From Bacteroidaceae bacterium (GTDB lineage: Bacteria > Bacteroidota > Bacteroidia > Bacteroidales > Bacteroidaceae): 62,407 nucleotides of DNA. The notes beneath the pieces were generated by a model that had not been told where the DNA came from, ran no database searches, and saw only the letters and a program-made list of their open reading frames with translations. Each line of letters starts with the position of its first letter. Position 1 is the first letter of the stretch. The DNA lies in NCBI GenBank assembly GCA_017398805.1, contig JAFQEZ010000033.1:1-62407 (forward strand), written 5' to 3'. Position numbers and translations under genes: made by a program. Below are positions 25,319-35,827 of the stretch, in pieces.

Positions 25319-26277
25319 AATCCCAGAACAGCCATAGAAAGCCACATAAGGTTAATAAACATGAAGTATATATTCATCGCTTTAGTCTGCTTCACAGTAA
25401 AAAGATAGGATGCAGATATCGCAACAGCAGGCAAACGCCAAGCATAAAACAGTACAAAATTCTCCTCTGATAACCATGAAAGCATCATAAGATATACATC
25501 CAATAGAATTATAAACACTATCCTACGCCTCAACAAAGGCTTTGAAGGTATCGGAGAAGATACAAAGAAAGCTATGGAAGGTAACAAGACAAGCAATTCT
25601 ATTGCCGATAGCAACAATCTCTCCAAAGTCGGCTCTGCGACAGAGAAGAGAAAAAGCGAATCTATACCGGTATCAAAAACCTTAAACAGGCAAATTGCCT
25701 CAGGGTAAACATATTCCAATCCATAGAAAAGCCATAACGGGGTAACCACTCCCAATATCGCGGCCATCAATCTCTTGAAACTGAAAATATTCCCTACAAA
25801 CAGACCAAGCAGCAATATTGGCAGAAGAAAAAGGAATTCAGGTAATATGAAAGCCGAAAAACCGACAATGGCAAATACTGTATATATCGGACGCTCAAGT
25901 TCCCCTCCTGGCTGACAATAGAGCAATAAGGCTACTGCCACTGACATGATGAACGTTGAAATTGCAACAAGAAGTTCCCCATACAAGAAGAAAGATATGG
26001 AAACCAACCATATAAAAAGCGTAGGCAACCAATTGGAACGGCGCTCGAACAGATGGACTGCCCCAACGATAACAGCAACAGGAATATAGCAAAGCAAAGA
26101 GAGAGAATAGAGAATTACGCCGTCTATCGCTATCTCATCACCACCCCAAGAAAACAACCTCTCTGCCGGAGCAAGCAATATCTCCGCAACAGACAGCACA
26201 AGCGACATAAGCAACAACAGCAGCCATGTCCATTTCCCGGAGACAAAGCGTCCCTGTAATGTCCTGTTATAAGTCAA
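25306..26277 (-). CDS. Bacteroidales multi-pass membrane protein, function unknown
   Basis: A 323-residue, strongly hydrophobic protein with about nine or ten predicted membrane segments separated by very short loops, and no motif I can name. It overlaps purD by 11 bp at its start and the YqaA/DedA-type gene at its end, so the three are translationally coupled. The position next to purD is shared with other Bacteroidales as far as I recall. A carrier or polytopic envelope protein is possible, but nothing in the sequence decides. Confidence 0.8.
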   Translation of the reverse strand: MTYNRTLQGRFVSGKWTWLLLLLMSLVLSVAEILLAPAERLFSWGGDEIAIDGVILYSLSLLCYIPVAVIVGAVHLFERRSNWLPTLFIWLVSISFFLYGELLVAISTFIMSVAVALLLYCQPGGELERPIYTVFAIVGFSAFILPEFLFLLPILLLGLFVGNIFSFKRLMAAILGVVTPLWLFYGLEYVYPEAICLFKVFDTGIDSLFLFSVAEPTLERLLLSAIELLVLLPSIAFFVSSPIPSKPLLRRRIVFIILLDVYLMMLSWLSEENFVLFYAWRLPAVAISASYLFTVKQTKAMNIYFMFINLMWLSMAVLGLWLR

Positions 26278-27535
26278 AACCTATATCCCCTCTAAAATAC
26301 TTCTTCTCGAATTCTATCGCTTTTGCCGAACGGAAAGACTTTTCAAGGGCCTCGGCGCGTGTAGCACCATATGATACTGCAGCTATCACACGGCCACCGG
26401 CTGTCACCACATCGCCATCCTTCTCTGCTGTACCGGCATGGAACAATATGCTATCCTTCACATTCTCGAAACCGCTCATTACATATCCTTTATCGTAATG
26501 TTCCGGATAGCCACCCGATACAAGCATGACACATACCGCAGTACGTTCGTCAAACTCCACCTCTGTACCGGCAAGTGTACCCGCATCTGTCTTCTCAAAC
26601 AGCTCCACAATATCACTCTTGAGACGAAGCATAACAGATTCAGTCTCAGGATCACCCATACGGACATTGTACTCTATGACCATTGGTTCACCCTCGACGT
26701 TTATCAAACCGAAGAATATAAAGCCCTTATATAACAGATTGTCCTTTACAAGACCCTCCACCGTAGGACGTATGATGCGGTCCTCAACCTTTTTCATCCA
26801 TTCAGGGGTAGCGAACGGAACAGGAGAGATAGAACCCATACCGCCGGTATTCAAGCCCGTATTGCCTTCACCGATACGTTTGTAGTCCTTTGCCTCAGGA
26901 AGGATTACGTAATCCTTGCCGTCAGTCAACACAAATACCGAACACTCGATACCGTCAAGGAACTCCTCGATGACTACTGTTGCCGAAGAGTCGCCGAACA
27001 TACCGTCGAACATATCATCAAGGCTGCTTTTCGCCTCCTCTATCGTAGGAAGAATCAACACACCTTTGCCGGCACACAAGCCATCGGCCTTGAGAACATA
27101 CGGAGCTTTCAGGCCCTCAAGAAACCTGTATGCCTCCTCTTTCTCAGCAGCATTGAAAGCGCGATAGGCAGCTGTAGGAATCGAGTGACGTTGCATGAAG
27201 TCCTTGGCGAAACTCTTGCTGCCCTCAAGTTCTGCAGCAGCCTTTGAAGGACCTATAACTGCAATGTGCTTTAAGCGGTCGTCACCCTTGAAATAGTCAT
27301 ATACACCCTTCACGAGTGGATCCTCAGGACCTACGACAACCATCTCCACACCATTCTCAAGCACAAAAGATGCAATGGCATCAAAGTCACACACACTGAT
27401 GGCAACATTCTCGCCAACCTCCTTTGTTCCGGCATTACCCGGAGCAATGAATAACTTCTCCACCTTGGGACTTTGGGCAATTTTCCATGCAAGCGCGTGC
27501 TCACGGCCGCCGCTACCTAAAAGCAATATCTTCAT
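26267..27535 (-). CDS. purD: phosphoribosylamine-glycine ligase
   Basis: A 422-residue ATP-grasp enzyme (GARS) for the second step of purine synthesis, joining glycine to phosphoribosylamine. It begins [17 protein letters not shown]. The ATP-grasp part includes [28 protein letters not shown] and [12 protein letters not shown]. Length fits the monofunctional enzyme, so GART and AIRS are separate genes elsewhere. Downstream come two membrane-protein genes in overlap. Confidence 0.95.
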   Translation of the reverse strand: MKILLLGSGGREHALAWKIAQSPKVEKLFIAPGNAGTKEVGENVAISVCDFDAIASFVLENGVEMVVVGPEDPLVKGVYDYFKGDDRLKHIAVIGPSKAAAELEGSKSFAKDFMQRHSIPTAAYRAFNAAEKEEAYRFLEGLKAPYVLKADGLCAGKGVLILPTIEEAKSSLDDMFDGMFGDSSATVVIEEFLDGIECSVFVLTDGKDYVILPEAKDYKRIGEGNTGLNTGGMGSISPVPFATPEWMKKVEDRIIRPTVEGLVKDNLLYKGFIFFGLINVEGEPMVIEYNVRMGDPETESVMLRLKSDIVELFEKTDAGTLAGTEVEFDERTAVCVMLVSGGYPEHYDKGYVMSGFENVKDSILFHAGTAEKDGDVVTAGGRVIAAVSYGATRAEALEKSFRSAKAIEFEKKYFRGDIGFDL

Positions 27536-27588
27536 ACTCTGTATCGAATGTTATTTGTACTTACTGTTCAATAGTTGTTGACAACTTA

Positions 27589-29178
27589 TCATCCCCTCTC
27601 TTTTCTCTTGCCGCCACGCAAAGGCTTGAAATCACCATCCTTGCGAGTGAAAGGACGCTTACCGCCATCCTTACGGACAACCGGACGCTTTTCCCCGTCT
27701 CTTCCCTTGAAATCACGCTCCGGACGCCTCTCGTTACGGGCAGCAGGCCTGCCACCACATCTCTCGTCATTATGTGCACGGTAAGCAGGACGATCTCCGT
27801 TCTCTTCCGCCTCCTGACGACGTTTGCGTGCCACCGCACTTCTCTTGCTCTTGTATGAACTGAAATATGATTCCAGTTCACGACGACGACGCAATGACTC
27901 TTCGTCAATATCCCCGATAAAGTTCTCTGCTGCGCGTTCTTTTGTACGCGGTGGACGCTGTTCACCATCCGCACCTGTCAAGCGCGACTTGCGCTTCAAT
28001 GGTGCAAAATCCTTCTTGAGTTCATTTCCCTCGCCTCGGAATCCTCTGTAACCTCCGGCAAACAACTCATACTTACGGAACTCACAGTCAAGGTCACCGT
28101 TAAACAGTGGAAGACGCGCTGAAGCCTTGAGTCCTACCTGGTCAAAGCAATCATAACTGCTGCTGATTATCCACGCTTCATTACCTTGGAAAGCATGTTT
28201 CAAGCGTGATCCCAGTTCTTTGTATACCTGAAGAAGATTCTCAAGTTGGAGACGCTCGCCATAAGGAGGGTTTACAATCATTATTGCACGCTCCGAAGGC
28301 TCAACGAAATCCTTTATGTCACGGCACTCAATCTCAATGACATCGCCCATCATTGCAGACTTGACATTTCGACGGGCACACGCCACCATACGGCCGTCAA
28401 CATCATATCCGTATATTTTATGTTTGAATTCACGCTCTGCGGAATCATCATCATAGATTGTTTTGAAGAGTTCGCTGTCGAAATCTTTCCATTTCTCGAA
28501 TGCATATCCATGACGGAACACTCCCGGTGCGATGTTCTTTGCGATGAGAGCTGCCTCAATGAGGATTGTTCCCGAACCGCACATAGGATCTATGAAATCA
28601 CACTCGCCGTCCCAACCGGTGAGAAGTATCATGCCGGCCGCAAGCACCTCGTTTATCGGAGCCGCACCGGTCTCCACACGGTAACCGCGACGATGCAGAG
28701 ATTCGCCTGAACTGTCAAAGGCAAGAGTACAATCCTCACCAGCGATATGTATATGGAAAGTCAGATCGGGGTTATTCAGACGCACAGAGGGGCGCTTGCC
28801 ACATTTCTCATTGAAATGGTCTGCAATGGCATCCTTTACACGGTATGCCACGAACTTGGAGTGACGGAACACATCACTGTAGACTACAGAATCGACAGAG
28901 AATGTAGAGTTACAGTCAATATACTGCTCCCAATCTACAGCCTTGATCACATCATATACTTCATCGGCATCCTTAGCCTTGAAATGCATTATAGGCTTCA
29001 AAATACGCACCGCTGTCCTCAAATGGAAATTGGCCTTATACATAAGCGCCTTGTCACCGGTAAATGACACCATACGCCTGCCAATCTGCACGTTATTTGC
29101 CCCAAGAGCAACAAGCTCCTTTGCCAACACCTCTTCAAGCCCCTGAAAGGTCTTTGCGATCAATTCGAATTCTTCCAT
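27589..29178 (-). CDS. THUMP-domain RNA methyltransferase with Arg-rich tail (RlmL/YpsC-like)
   Basis: 529 residues from the ATG at 29178 (MEEFELIAKTFQGLEEVLAKE). A codon at 29226 would add 16 non-family residues. The N-terminal ferredoxin-like/THUMP region spans about 1-155, then a Rossmann methyltransferase with FIDPMCGSGTILIEAAL (SAM binding) and IVNPPYGERL (NPPY at 303-306), as in enzymes that make N2-methylguanosine in 23S rRNA. From about residue 390 to the end the chain becomes a low-complexity tail rich in Arg, Lys, Gly and Asp with degenerate RKDGGKRP-type repeats. The 23S target is inferred from the family. Confidence 0.88.
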   Translation of the reverse strand: MEEFELIAKTFQGLEEVLAKELVALGANNVQIGRRMVSFTGDKALMYKANFHLRTAVRILKPIMHFKAKDADEVYDVIKAVDWEQYIDCNSTFSVDSVVYSDVFRHSKFVAYRVKDAIADHFNEKCGKRPSVRLNNPDLTFHIHIAGEDCTLAFDSSGESLHRRGYRVETGAAPINEVLAAGMILLTGWDGECDFIDPMCGSGTILIEAALIAKNIAPGVFRHGYAFEKWKDFDSELFKTIYDDDSAEREFKHKIYGYDVDGRMVACARRNVKSAMMGDVIEIECRDIKDFVEPSERAIMIVNPPYGERLQLENLLQVYKELGSRLKHAFQGNEAWIISSSYDCFDQVGLKASARLPLFNGDLDCEFRKYELFAGGYRGFRGEGNELKKDFAPLKRKSRLTGADGEQRPPRTKERAAENFIGDIDEESLRRRRELESYFSSYKSKRSAVARKRRQEAEENGDRPAYRAHNDERCGGRPAARNERRPERDFKGRDGEKRPVVRKDGGKRPFTRKDGDFKPLRGGKRKERG

Positions 29179-29262
29179 AAAACTGTCAAAAAAACATCGG
29201 GAAATTTCCCCTGAAATATTATGCAAAGGAACAAAAAAAAGCGATGCAAATCAATAAAAAGG

Positions 29263-29294
29263 CTTGATATTTGAGCATGTTTGAACTATCTTCG
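29263..29294 (+). promoter_or_regulatory. possible promoter of the lytic transglycosylase gene
   Basis: CTTG (29263-29266), 20 bases, then TATCTTCG (29287-29294), one base off TAnnTTTG. Predicted start near 29301 leaves a leader of about 20 bases to the ATG at 29322. A similar TATCTTCG box precedes lptB. Confidence 0.45.
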
Positions 29295-29321
29295 CATAAA
29301 ATTCGAGGAATATATACCAAT

Positions 29322-30347
29322 ATGAGAATAAACAAGTATTTTATTATTGCAACAGTATCATTGGCGACACTTATAGGTACATCGGCAATGATATCTGCAG
29401 AAACAGAAGAGAAGAGTCATGAAATGACTATTGCTGAGAAACCCCAGCATCAGCAACAGATGACAATAAACAAGACGCCGGGGGTCCCGCGCAACGTGAC
29501 CTTCGCAGGAAGCAGCATCGACCTTACCGGCCAGGACCGCCGTGAACGCATGGACAGAGAGATGCTGTCATTCAGCTATTCGCATATAAACACCATGTTG
29601 CAGATAAAACGTGCCAACCGTCTTTTTCCGATAGTTGAACCCATTCTTAAGGAGTGCGGCATACCGGACGACTTCAAATATCTTATGATTATCGAGTGCA
29701 ACGGTGATGTCGAGGCCCGCTCCAACGCCGGTGCAGCCGGCCCATGGCAGTTCCTGGAGAAGACCGGACGCGAATATGGCCTTGAAGTCAACGGAGAAAT
29801 CGACGAACGCTATCACATTGAGAAAGCAACCCGTGCTGCTTGCAGATACCTCAAGGATTCATACAAGGAGTTCGGTGATTGGCTGACTGTAGCAGCAAGC
29901 TACAACACAGGCCGGGCCAATGTATCCAAAAGAGTTGCTGCACAGAAAGAGAATAAAGCCATTAACCTTGTACTGTTGCCCGAAACATCACGTTACATAT
30001 TCAGATTGCTGGCAGCAAAGACAATCTTCAGCAATCCGAAAGCATACGGATTCCATTTGAAATCAAGCGATCTCTACCCTACAATCCCCATTGCAAAGAC
30101 AATCACTGTGGAGGCGCCTGTAAGCAGTTGGGCTGACATAGCAAAAGAGAATGGACTGACATACCTCCAGCTCCATGAAGCAAATCCATGGATAAGAAGC
30201 GCAAGCATGGAGGCCAAAAGCGGCAAAAAAACAAACAAAACCCGGCAAAGCAAGAAAAGCTATAAAGTGAAGATACCATCATCCAAAGGACTCAAATACG
30301 ACCCTACCAAAACAGTCGCGCATGACAAACACTGGGTAACTGAGTAA
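29322..30347 (+). CDS. periplasmic lytic transglycosylase (SLT domain)
   Basis: 341 residues from the ATG at 29322 (MRINKYFIIATVSLATLIG), which gives a clean signal peptide. The in-frame ATG at 29271 would lie before the likely promoter. The SLT domain (about residues 90-220) shows MIIECNGD with the catalytic Glu, SNAGAAGPWQF and AASYNTGRANV. The C-terminal 100 residues hold a degenerate LysM-like stretch (ITVEAPVSSWADIAKENG) and a Lys/Ser-rich end. It cleaves peptidoglycan glycan strands to 1,6-anhydro products. Divergent from the RNA methyltransferase gene; a terminator overlaps the stop codon. Confidence 0.88.
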   Translation: MRINKYFIIATVSLATLIGTSAMISAETEEKSHEMTIAEKPQHQQQMTINKTPGVPRNVTFAGSSIDLTGQDRRERMDREMLSFSYSHINTMLQIKRANRLFPIVEPILKECGIPDDFKYLMIIECNGDVEARSNAGAAGPWQFLEKTGREYGLEVNGEIDERYHIEKATRAACRYLKDSYKEFGDWLTVAASYNTGRANVSKRVAAQKENKAINLVLLPETSRYIFRLLAAKTIFSNPKAYGFHLKSSDLYPTIPIAKTITVEAPVSSWADIAKENGLTYLQLHEANPWIRSASMEAKSGKKTNKTRQSKKSYKVKIPSSKGLKYDPTKTVAHDKHWVTE

Positions 30348-30385
30348 TATAAATGGAGTGAGGCCTTGCCTCACTCCATTTATAT
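30347..30385. terminator. 18-bp bidirectional terminator
   Basis: A perfect 18-bp stem (30347-30364 with 30368-30385) and 3-base loop between the convergent transglycosylase and manC genes. The first base is the last base of the transglycosylase stop codon. Confidence 0.85.
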
Positions 30386-30398
30386 AGTTGGACATGCA

Positions 30399-31484
30399 TC
30401 ATACAAATTTTTCACCCAACTTCATTTTTGCATCATTAAGGAACTTTCGTATATCCTTCTCATTGCCACGCTTGCATACCATAAGGATATTGCCCTCATC
30501 AACAATTACAAGATCATCGATATCCTGTATGACCAACAGTTTGCCTTTCGGAAGCGAAACCATATTGTTGTGGCAATCATACTTGAGTGTATTGCACCCC
30601 ATGAAAACATTCCCGTCGCAATCCTTGGGAAGCGTTCCGTAAAGGGTGTCCCATGTACCGATATCAGCCCATCCGAACTCACCCACCATAACATAGACAT
30701 TGTCGGCACGCTCCATCACACTCATATCTACCGAAGCATTCGGGAAAGATGTATAAACCTCATACCCTCTCTTACGACGCTGTGCACGGTCGGGAATCTC
30801 GCGGTAAATGTCATCAAGCATTTTCATCATATCGGGAAGATGCTTCGACATCGTATCAATTATCGTCTGCACATTCCATATATAGAGACCTGAATTCCAA
30901 TAGAACTCTCCGCTCTCCATGAATATCTTGGCAAACTCATATTCCGGTTTCTCGGTAAATGTCCTGACTTTGTATAAGGATTCCTCTTCGGGTTCACCAT
31001 CTATCTGAATATAACCATAGCGCGTCTCCGGACATGTAGGTTTTATCCCTACGACCACCAGTTTGCTGTTGCCGGAAACAAAATCAAGGCCTTTGGATAT
31101 CAATTCTGCAAACTTGTCCTCGTTGAGCACAAGCTGGTCGCTCTGTGCAATAACGATGTTCGCCTTCGGGTTCAATGTCCTTATATGGTATGCAAGGTTC
31201 GCCAGACTCGGTGCAGTACCCCTGAATGCCGGCTCATGTATTACCTGTTCGTCGGGCACTTCGGGCAACTGTTGCCGCACAAGTTCTGTATAGTCGACAT
31301 GTGTGGAGATGAGTATGTTCTCTTTCGGGACAATATGGCAATAACGGTCGTATGTAAGCTGCAACAGAGTCCTTCCGCAGCCCAACACATCATGAAACTG
31401 TTTTGGCAAAGCCTTACGGCTCATCGGCCACAGACGCGTTCCTTGGCCACCTGCCATGATTACACAATAATGGTTCTTGTCCAT
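30399..31484 (-). CDS. manC: mannose-1-phosphate guanylyltransferase
   Basis: A 361-residue nucleotidyltransferase that makes GDP-mannose from GTP and mannose 1-phosphate, feeding GDP-fucose and surface glycans. The pyrophosphorylase signature AGGQGTRLWPMSRKALPKQ starts at residue 11. Also visible are QSDQLV, VRTFTEKPE and FYWNSGLYIW, plus a left-handed-helix tail. It lacks the C-terminal phosphomannose isomerase domain of bifunctional enzymes. A single-gene unit between two terminators. Confidence 0.92.
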   Translation of the reverse strand: MDKNHYCVIMAGGQGTRLWPMSRKALPKQFHDVLGCGRTLLQLTYDRYCHIVPKENILISTHVDYTELVRQQLPEVPDEQVIHEPAFRGTAPSLANLAYHIRTLNPKANIVIAQSDQLVLNEDKFAELISKGLDFVSGNSKLVVVGIKPTCPETRYGYIQIDGEPEEESLYKVRTFTEKPEYEFAKIFMESGEFYWNSGLYIWNVQTIIDTMSKHLPDMMKMLDDIYREIPDRAQRRKRGYEVYTSFPNASVDMSVMERADNVYVMVGEFGWADIGTWDTLYGTLPKDCDGNVFMGCNTLKYDCHNNMVSLPKGKLLVIQDIDDLVIVDEGNILMVCKRGNEKDIRKFLNDAKMKLGEKFV

Positions 31485-31578
31485 ATTACACTCTGTTTCT
31501 TGGATGGTACTTTGTTTTCATAACGCGAGTATAATACTTTTATTGCAGATTATGAAATGCTTTTGGAATTATTCACAA

Positions 31579-31621
31579 TTCCGCACAACGAGGAGGGCTT
31601 GGCCCTCCTCGTTGTGCGGAA
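31579..31621 (-). terminator. 20-bp terminator after asnS
   Basis: A perfect 20-bp stem (31579-31598 with 31602-31621) with loop TTG, 22 bp past the asnS stop. It ends the purB-rluB-asnS transcript and insulates manC. Confidence 0.85.
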
Positions 31622-31643
31622 ATATAATAAACTCCTCTTAGAA

Positions 31644-33047
31644 TCAGAACTCAGCGTTGTTCGGCGTACGTGGGAAAGGTATCACGTCACGTATATTCGC
31701 CATACCGGTTACAAAGAGTAGCAGACGCTCGAAACCGAGACCGAAACCGGAGTGAGGGCAAGAGCCGTAACGGCGAGTATCGAGATACCACCACATATCC
31801 TTCATAGGAATATTCATCTCCTCGATACGCTTCAGCAACTTGTCATAATCAGCTTCACGCTCCGAGCCACCGATAATCTCACCGATCTTCGGGAAGAGCA
31901 CATCCATTGCACGCACAGTCTTTCCATCCTCGTTCTGTTTCATGTAGAACGCCTTTATCTCCTTTGGATAATCGGTAAGGATAACAGGACGCTTGAAGTG
32001 TGTTTCAACCAGATAACGCTCATGTTCCGATGCAAGATCGACACCCCAATATACGGGGAACTCGAACTTATGACCGGCAGCCACCGCATCCTCAAGAATC
32101 TTGATACCGTCAGTGTAGCTCAAGCGTACAAATTCAGTATTGACGATTGAACGCAAACGTTCGATAAGTTCTTTGTCAATCATATTGTTGAGGAATGTGA
32201 TATCCTCCATACAGTTGTCAAGAGCCCACTGTACACAGTACTTGATGAACTCCTCGGCAAGCTCCATGTTGTCATATATGTCATTGAAGGCAACCTCGGG
32301 CTCAATCATCCAGAACTCTGCCAAGTGACGTGGGGTATTTGAGTTCTCGGCACGGAATGTAGGACCGAAAGTGTAGATTGCACCAAGGGCTGTCGCCGCC
32401 AACTCTCCTTCGAGCTGACCCGAAACTGTAAGGCTTGCCTGCTTTCCGAAGAAATCGTTGTCATATATGATACTTCCGTTCTCGTCCTTCTTGAGGTCGT
32501 AGAGGTTCATTGTAGTAACCTGGAACATCTGTCCGGCGCCTTCGCAATCCGATGCTGTAATCAGCGGAGTGTGGAAGTAGTAGAAGCCTTTGTCATGGAA
32601 GAACTTGTGAATGGCATATGCCATATTGTGACGTATACGGAACACTGCACCGAAAGTGTTTGTACGTGGACGCAAGTGTGCAACTGTACGCATGAACTCC
32701 ATTGTCTGGCCCTTCTTCTGCAAAGGGTATGTATTGTCACAAGCACCTAAAAGTTCAATCTCCGTAGCCTGTATCTCAACAGACTGGCCACCACCGATTG
32801 ACTCAACAAGCATACCGTTGACACTCAAGCATGCTCCTGTCGTGAACTGCTTTACCAGTTCCTCGTCAAACTTATCGGCATCGATAACAACCTGAACATT
32901 ATTGATTGTAGAACCGTCATTCAACGCTACAAAAGCAACCTGTTTGCTACTGCGGCGAGTTCTCACCCAACCTCTGACATTTACTTCAACGCCGTACTCC
33001 TTGCTCTTGAGCAGGTCGGCAATTCTTGTTCGTTTTATCGCTTTCAT
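31644..33047 (-). CDS. asnS: asparaginyl-tRNA synthetase
   Basis: A 467-residue class IIb synthetase charging tRNA-Asn. The N-terminal OB-fold anticodon-binding domain ([19 protein letters not shown]) is followed by the catalytic core with motif 2 ([19 protein letters not shown]) and motif 3 ([12 protein letters not shown]). AsnRS, not AspRS, is indicated by overall likeness and the SNTPRHL segment. Presence of asnS means Asn-tRNA is made directly. Last gene of the purB-rluB-asnS set, 40 bp after rluB. Confidence 0.95.
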   Translation of the reverse strand: MKAIKRTRIADLLKSKEYGVEVNVRGWVRTRRSSKQVAFVALNDGSTINNVQVVIDADKFDEELVKQFTTGACLSVNGMLVESIGGGQSVEIQATEIELLGACDNTYPLQKKGQTMEFMRTVAHLRPRTNTFGAVFRIRHNMAYAIHKFFHDKGFYYFHTPLITASDCEGAGQMFQVTTMNLYDLKKDENGSIIYDNDFFGKQASLTVSGQLEGELAATALGAIYTFGPTFRAENSNTPRHLAEFWMIEPEVAFNDIYDNMELAEEFIKYCVQWALDNCMEDITFLNNMIDKELIERLRSIVNTEFVRLSYTDGIKILEDAVAAGHKFEFPVYWGVDLASEHERYLVETHFKRPVILTDYPKEIKAFYMKQNEDGKTVRAMDVLFPKIGEIIGGSEREADYDKLLKRIEEMNIPMKDMWWYLDTRRYGSCPHSGFGLGFERLLLFVTGMANIRDVIPFPRTPNNAEF

Positions 33048-33087
33048 CGATTTATTTTGATTAGACCCTAAACGGGTTCATTCGTTA

Positions 33088-34293
33088 TTATTCATATGCA
33101 CCCATACGAAGCATGCTCACCTCCTTGTCCGTGAGGTAGCGCCAATCGCCACGTCTGAGATTCTTCTTTGTCAATCCTGCAAAGAGCACACGGTCGAGTT
33201 TGTTGACACGGTAACCGAGATGCTCAAGCATACGGCGTACAATACGGTTCTTTCCGGAGTGAATCTCAATTCCGATCTGCGAACGGTCGGCATCATTCAC
33301 GTAAGAGACCTCATCGGCATATACAGGACCATCCTCAAGTTCGATACCCTTGACAAGAAGATCCATATCCGACATTGCAACATTCTTGTCGCATGTCACA
33401 TGATATATTTTCTTCTTCATGAATTTTGGATGTGTAAGCTTCGCGGCCATATCCCCGTCATTTGTAAGCAACAGGACACCTGTTGTATTTCGGTCAAGAC
33501 GGCCAACCGGATAAATTCTCTCTTTACCGATACCTTTAAGGCAATCAAGCACAGTCTTGCGTTCCTGGGGGTCATCTACTGTTGTCACGCAATCCTTGGG
33601 TTTATTGAGAAGTACATATACCTTACGCTCCGGATTTATGCGCTCGCCATTGAAACGCACATCATCGGTAGGGAGTACCTTTACACCCAATTCTGTAACG
33701 ACCTCACCATTCACGACTATCAGACCGGCTTCGATATAATTGTCTGCCTCGCGACGTGAGCATATTCCTGCATTTGCAAGATATTTGTTCAGGCGCATCG
33801 GTGCATTGGGGTCTATTGCAGCCTCCTTGTATGCCATGCGCTTCTTAGTGCTGTACTTTGCGTTAGGGTCATAATTGCCTTTGCGTGCAGGTCTGTTGCC
33901 ATAACTGCGCTCGCCGTTCTGCGGATTATAACTTCTTGGCGCACCGCTGTTACCTCGATATCCGGTGTTGCCTTCACTGCGAAAACCACCATGGTAACCT
34001 CTTTCACCACCCTGATGACCATTCTCGCCGAAACGCGGGCGGAAACCACCTTGACCTCTGCGATCATTATTGCGTGCACCATCAAAGTCGCGTACGTTAC
34101 GGCCATACGAGTTGTAACGGTTTTCACCATTCTCTCTAACCACCTTTTCATACTGTGGGCGGCCATCGCTATTCCTGTTGAAACGCTGGCGTTTCACTCT
34201 GTTATCACTTCCGAAATTGGGATTGAAGGAAGCCCTCTCCCTTTTGCCGCGTGAGGAAAAATCATCCTGACGCTTCTCTCTAAAATTGCTCAT
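33088..34293 (-). CDS. RluB/RsuA-type pseudouridine synthase with long RG-rich N-terminus
   Basis: A 401-residue protein. Residues 166-401 are a standard S4 domain (MRLNKYLANAGICSRREAD) plus a pseudouridine synthase with the catalytic Asp267 in YPVGRLDRNTTG, expected to modify 23S (RluB-type) or 16S rRNA. Residues 1-165 are a low-complexity extension rich in Arg, Gly, Asn and aromatic residues (NNDRRGQGGFRPRFGENG), with many RG and RGG-like steps. Such extensions occur in Bacteroidota homologues, but this is long. It lies 44 bp after purB. Confidence 0.9.
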   Translation of the reverse strand: MSNFREKRQDDFSSRGKRERASFNPNFGSDNRVKRQRFNRNSDGRPQYEKVVRENGENRYNSYGRNVRDFDGARNNDRRGQGGFRPRFGENGHQGGERGYHGGFRSEGNTGYRGNSGAPRSYNPQNGERSYGNRPARKGNYDPNAKYSTKKRMAYKEAAIDPNAPMRLNKYLANAGICSRREADNYIEAGLIVVNGEVVTELGVKVLPTDDVRFNGERINPERKVYVLLNKPKDCVTTVDDPQERKTVLDCLKGIGKERIYPVGRLDRNTTGVLLLTNDGDMAAKLTHPKFMKKKIYHVTCDKNVAMSDMDLLVKGIELEDGPVYADEVSYVNDADRSQIGIEIHSGKNRIVRRMLEHLGYRVNKLDRVLFAGLTKKNLRRGDWRYLTDKEVSMLRMGAYE

Positions 34294-34337
34294 CTATAAA
34301 ATATTTTACGAACCTCACGGTCCAAATTGCATCTCTG

Positions 34338-35684
34338 TTATAAACCCGTATAAGAGTGTGGTGTAATTGCGCGGAGCTCCTCCTTGACACTATCGCTCAC
34401 ATCAAGCCCATCGATGAACTGCAACAGAGTCGCCTGGTTTATACCTTCATTAGTACGCGTAAGCGCTTTGAGTGCCTCATACGGGTTAGGATAAGCCTCA
34501 CGGCGCAGGATTGTCTGTATACCCTCGGCACATACACTCCAGCAGTTATCAAGTTCATCATATATGGCAGCCTCATTCAGCAATAACTTGCGGAGACCGA
34601 CGAGCGAGCTTTTGATTGCTATCATCATATGTCCCATAGGCACACCGACATTACGCAGTACAGTAGAGTCTGTCAAGTCACGCTGCAAACGTGAAATAGG
34701 CAATTTCATTGCCAGATGGTCAAGGATTGCATTGGCAATACCAAGATTGCCCTCGCTGTTCTCAAAGTCAATCGGGTTGACCTTGTGCGGCATGGCACTT
34801 GAACCAACCTCTCCGGCCTTTATTTTCTGTTTAAAGAATTCGTTTGATATATACTGCCAGAAATCCTTGTCCATATCCATTATAATGATGTTTATGCGAC
34901 GCATCGCATCGAACAAGGCAGCAAGATTGTCATAGTTTGAAATTTGTGTAGTGTACTGTTCACGCTGCAAGCCAAGATTCTCACTCACGAACCTGTTGGC
35001 AAAGGCCTTCCAGTCAATGGAAGGATAAGCCACACGATGGGCATTGAAATTGCCTGTAGCACCTCCGAACTTTGCTGACAGCACACATCTCTTGAGTTCT
35101 GCCAACTGTACTTCGAGACGATAGACGAACACCATTACTTCCTTACCCAAACGTGTAGGCGAAGCTGGCTGACCGTGAGTACGCGCCAGCATCGGGATAT
35201 TCTCCCACGCCAAGGCATACTCCCTCAACTGTGCAATAAGTTCCTCAATTGCCGGATAATAGACATCATTCAACGCATCCTTTATCGAGCATGGAATCGA
35301 CGTGTTATTGATATCCTGTGATGTCAGGCCAAAATGGATAAATTCCTTATAGGCATCAAGACCACCTATAGCATCGAACTGTTCCTTTATGAAATACTCT
35401 ACAGCCTTTACATCGTGGTTGGTAACTTTTTCTATCTCCTTGACACGGAGTGCATTATCTTTTGAAAAGTTCTTGTATATATCGCGCAGACGTGGGAAAA
35501 TCGCTTTGTCAACCTCCTCCAATTGCGGTATCGGAAGTTCACACAAAGCTATGAAGTACTCAATCTCCACAAAGACACGATACTTTATAAGTGCATACTC
35601 TGAAAAATAAGCAGCCAAAGGCTCTGCCTTTCCCCTATAACGGCCGTCAATTGGAGAAATCGCTGTTAAAATATCAAGTTCCAT
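34338..35684 (-). CDS. purB: adenylosuccinate lyase
   Basis: 448 residues from the ATG at 35684 (MELDILTAISPIDGRYRGK), the family start. An earlier codon at 35729 would add 15 residues unlike the family. The fumarase/aspartase-superfamily enzyme acts twice in purine synthesis, releasing fumarate from SAICAR and adenylosuccinate. Signature loop GSSAMPHKVNPIDFEN with the catalytic Ser is present, and THGQPASPTRLGKE contains the conserved His. Start of a three-gene set with rluB and asnS. A TATTTTTG -7-like box (35718-35725) precedes it, without a clear -33 box. Confidence 0.95.
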   Translation of the reverse strand: MELDILTAISPIDGRYRGKAEPLAAYFSEYALIKYRVFVEIEYFIALCELPIPQLEEVDKAIFPRLRDIYKNFSKDNALRVKEIEKVTNHDVKAVEYFIKEQFDAIGGLDAYKEFIHFGLTSQDINNTSIPCSIKDALNDVYYPAIEELIAQLREYALAWENIPMLARTHGQPASPTRLGKEVMVFVYRLEVQLAELKRCVLSAKFGGATGNFNAHRVAYPSIDWKAFANRFVSENLGLQREQYTTQISNYDNLAALFDAMRRINIIIMDMDKDFWQYISNEFFKQKIKAGEVGSSAMPHKVNPIDFENSEGNLGIANAILDHLAMKLPISRLQRDLTDSTVLRNVGVPMGHMMIAIKSSLVGLRKLLLNEAAIYDELDNCWSVCAEGIQTILRREAYPNPYEALKALTRTNEGINQATLLQFIDGLDVSDSVKEELRAITPHSYTGL

Positions 35685-35827
35685 TATCCTATTTTGTAAA
35701 AAAGTTTTTTCAAAATACAAAAATAGCACTTTTTAGACATAAACATTCATCGCGCGGATAAAGTTTGTAAAAAAATGCATACTGTAGAGAAAAAAATAAC
35801 CCACGCACTGCGCAGGTTGAACTTCGG

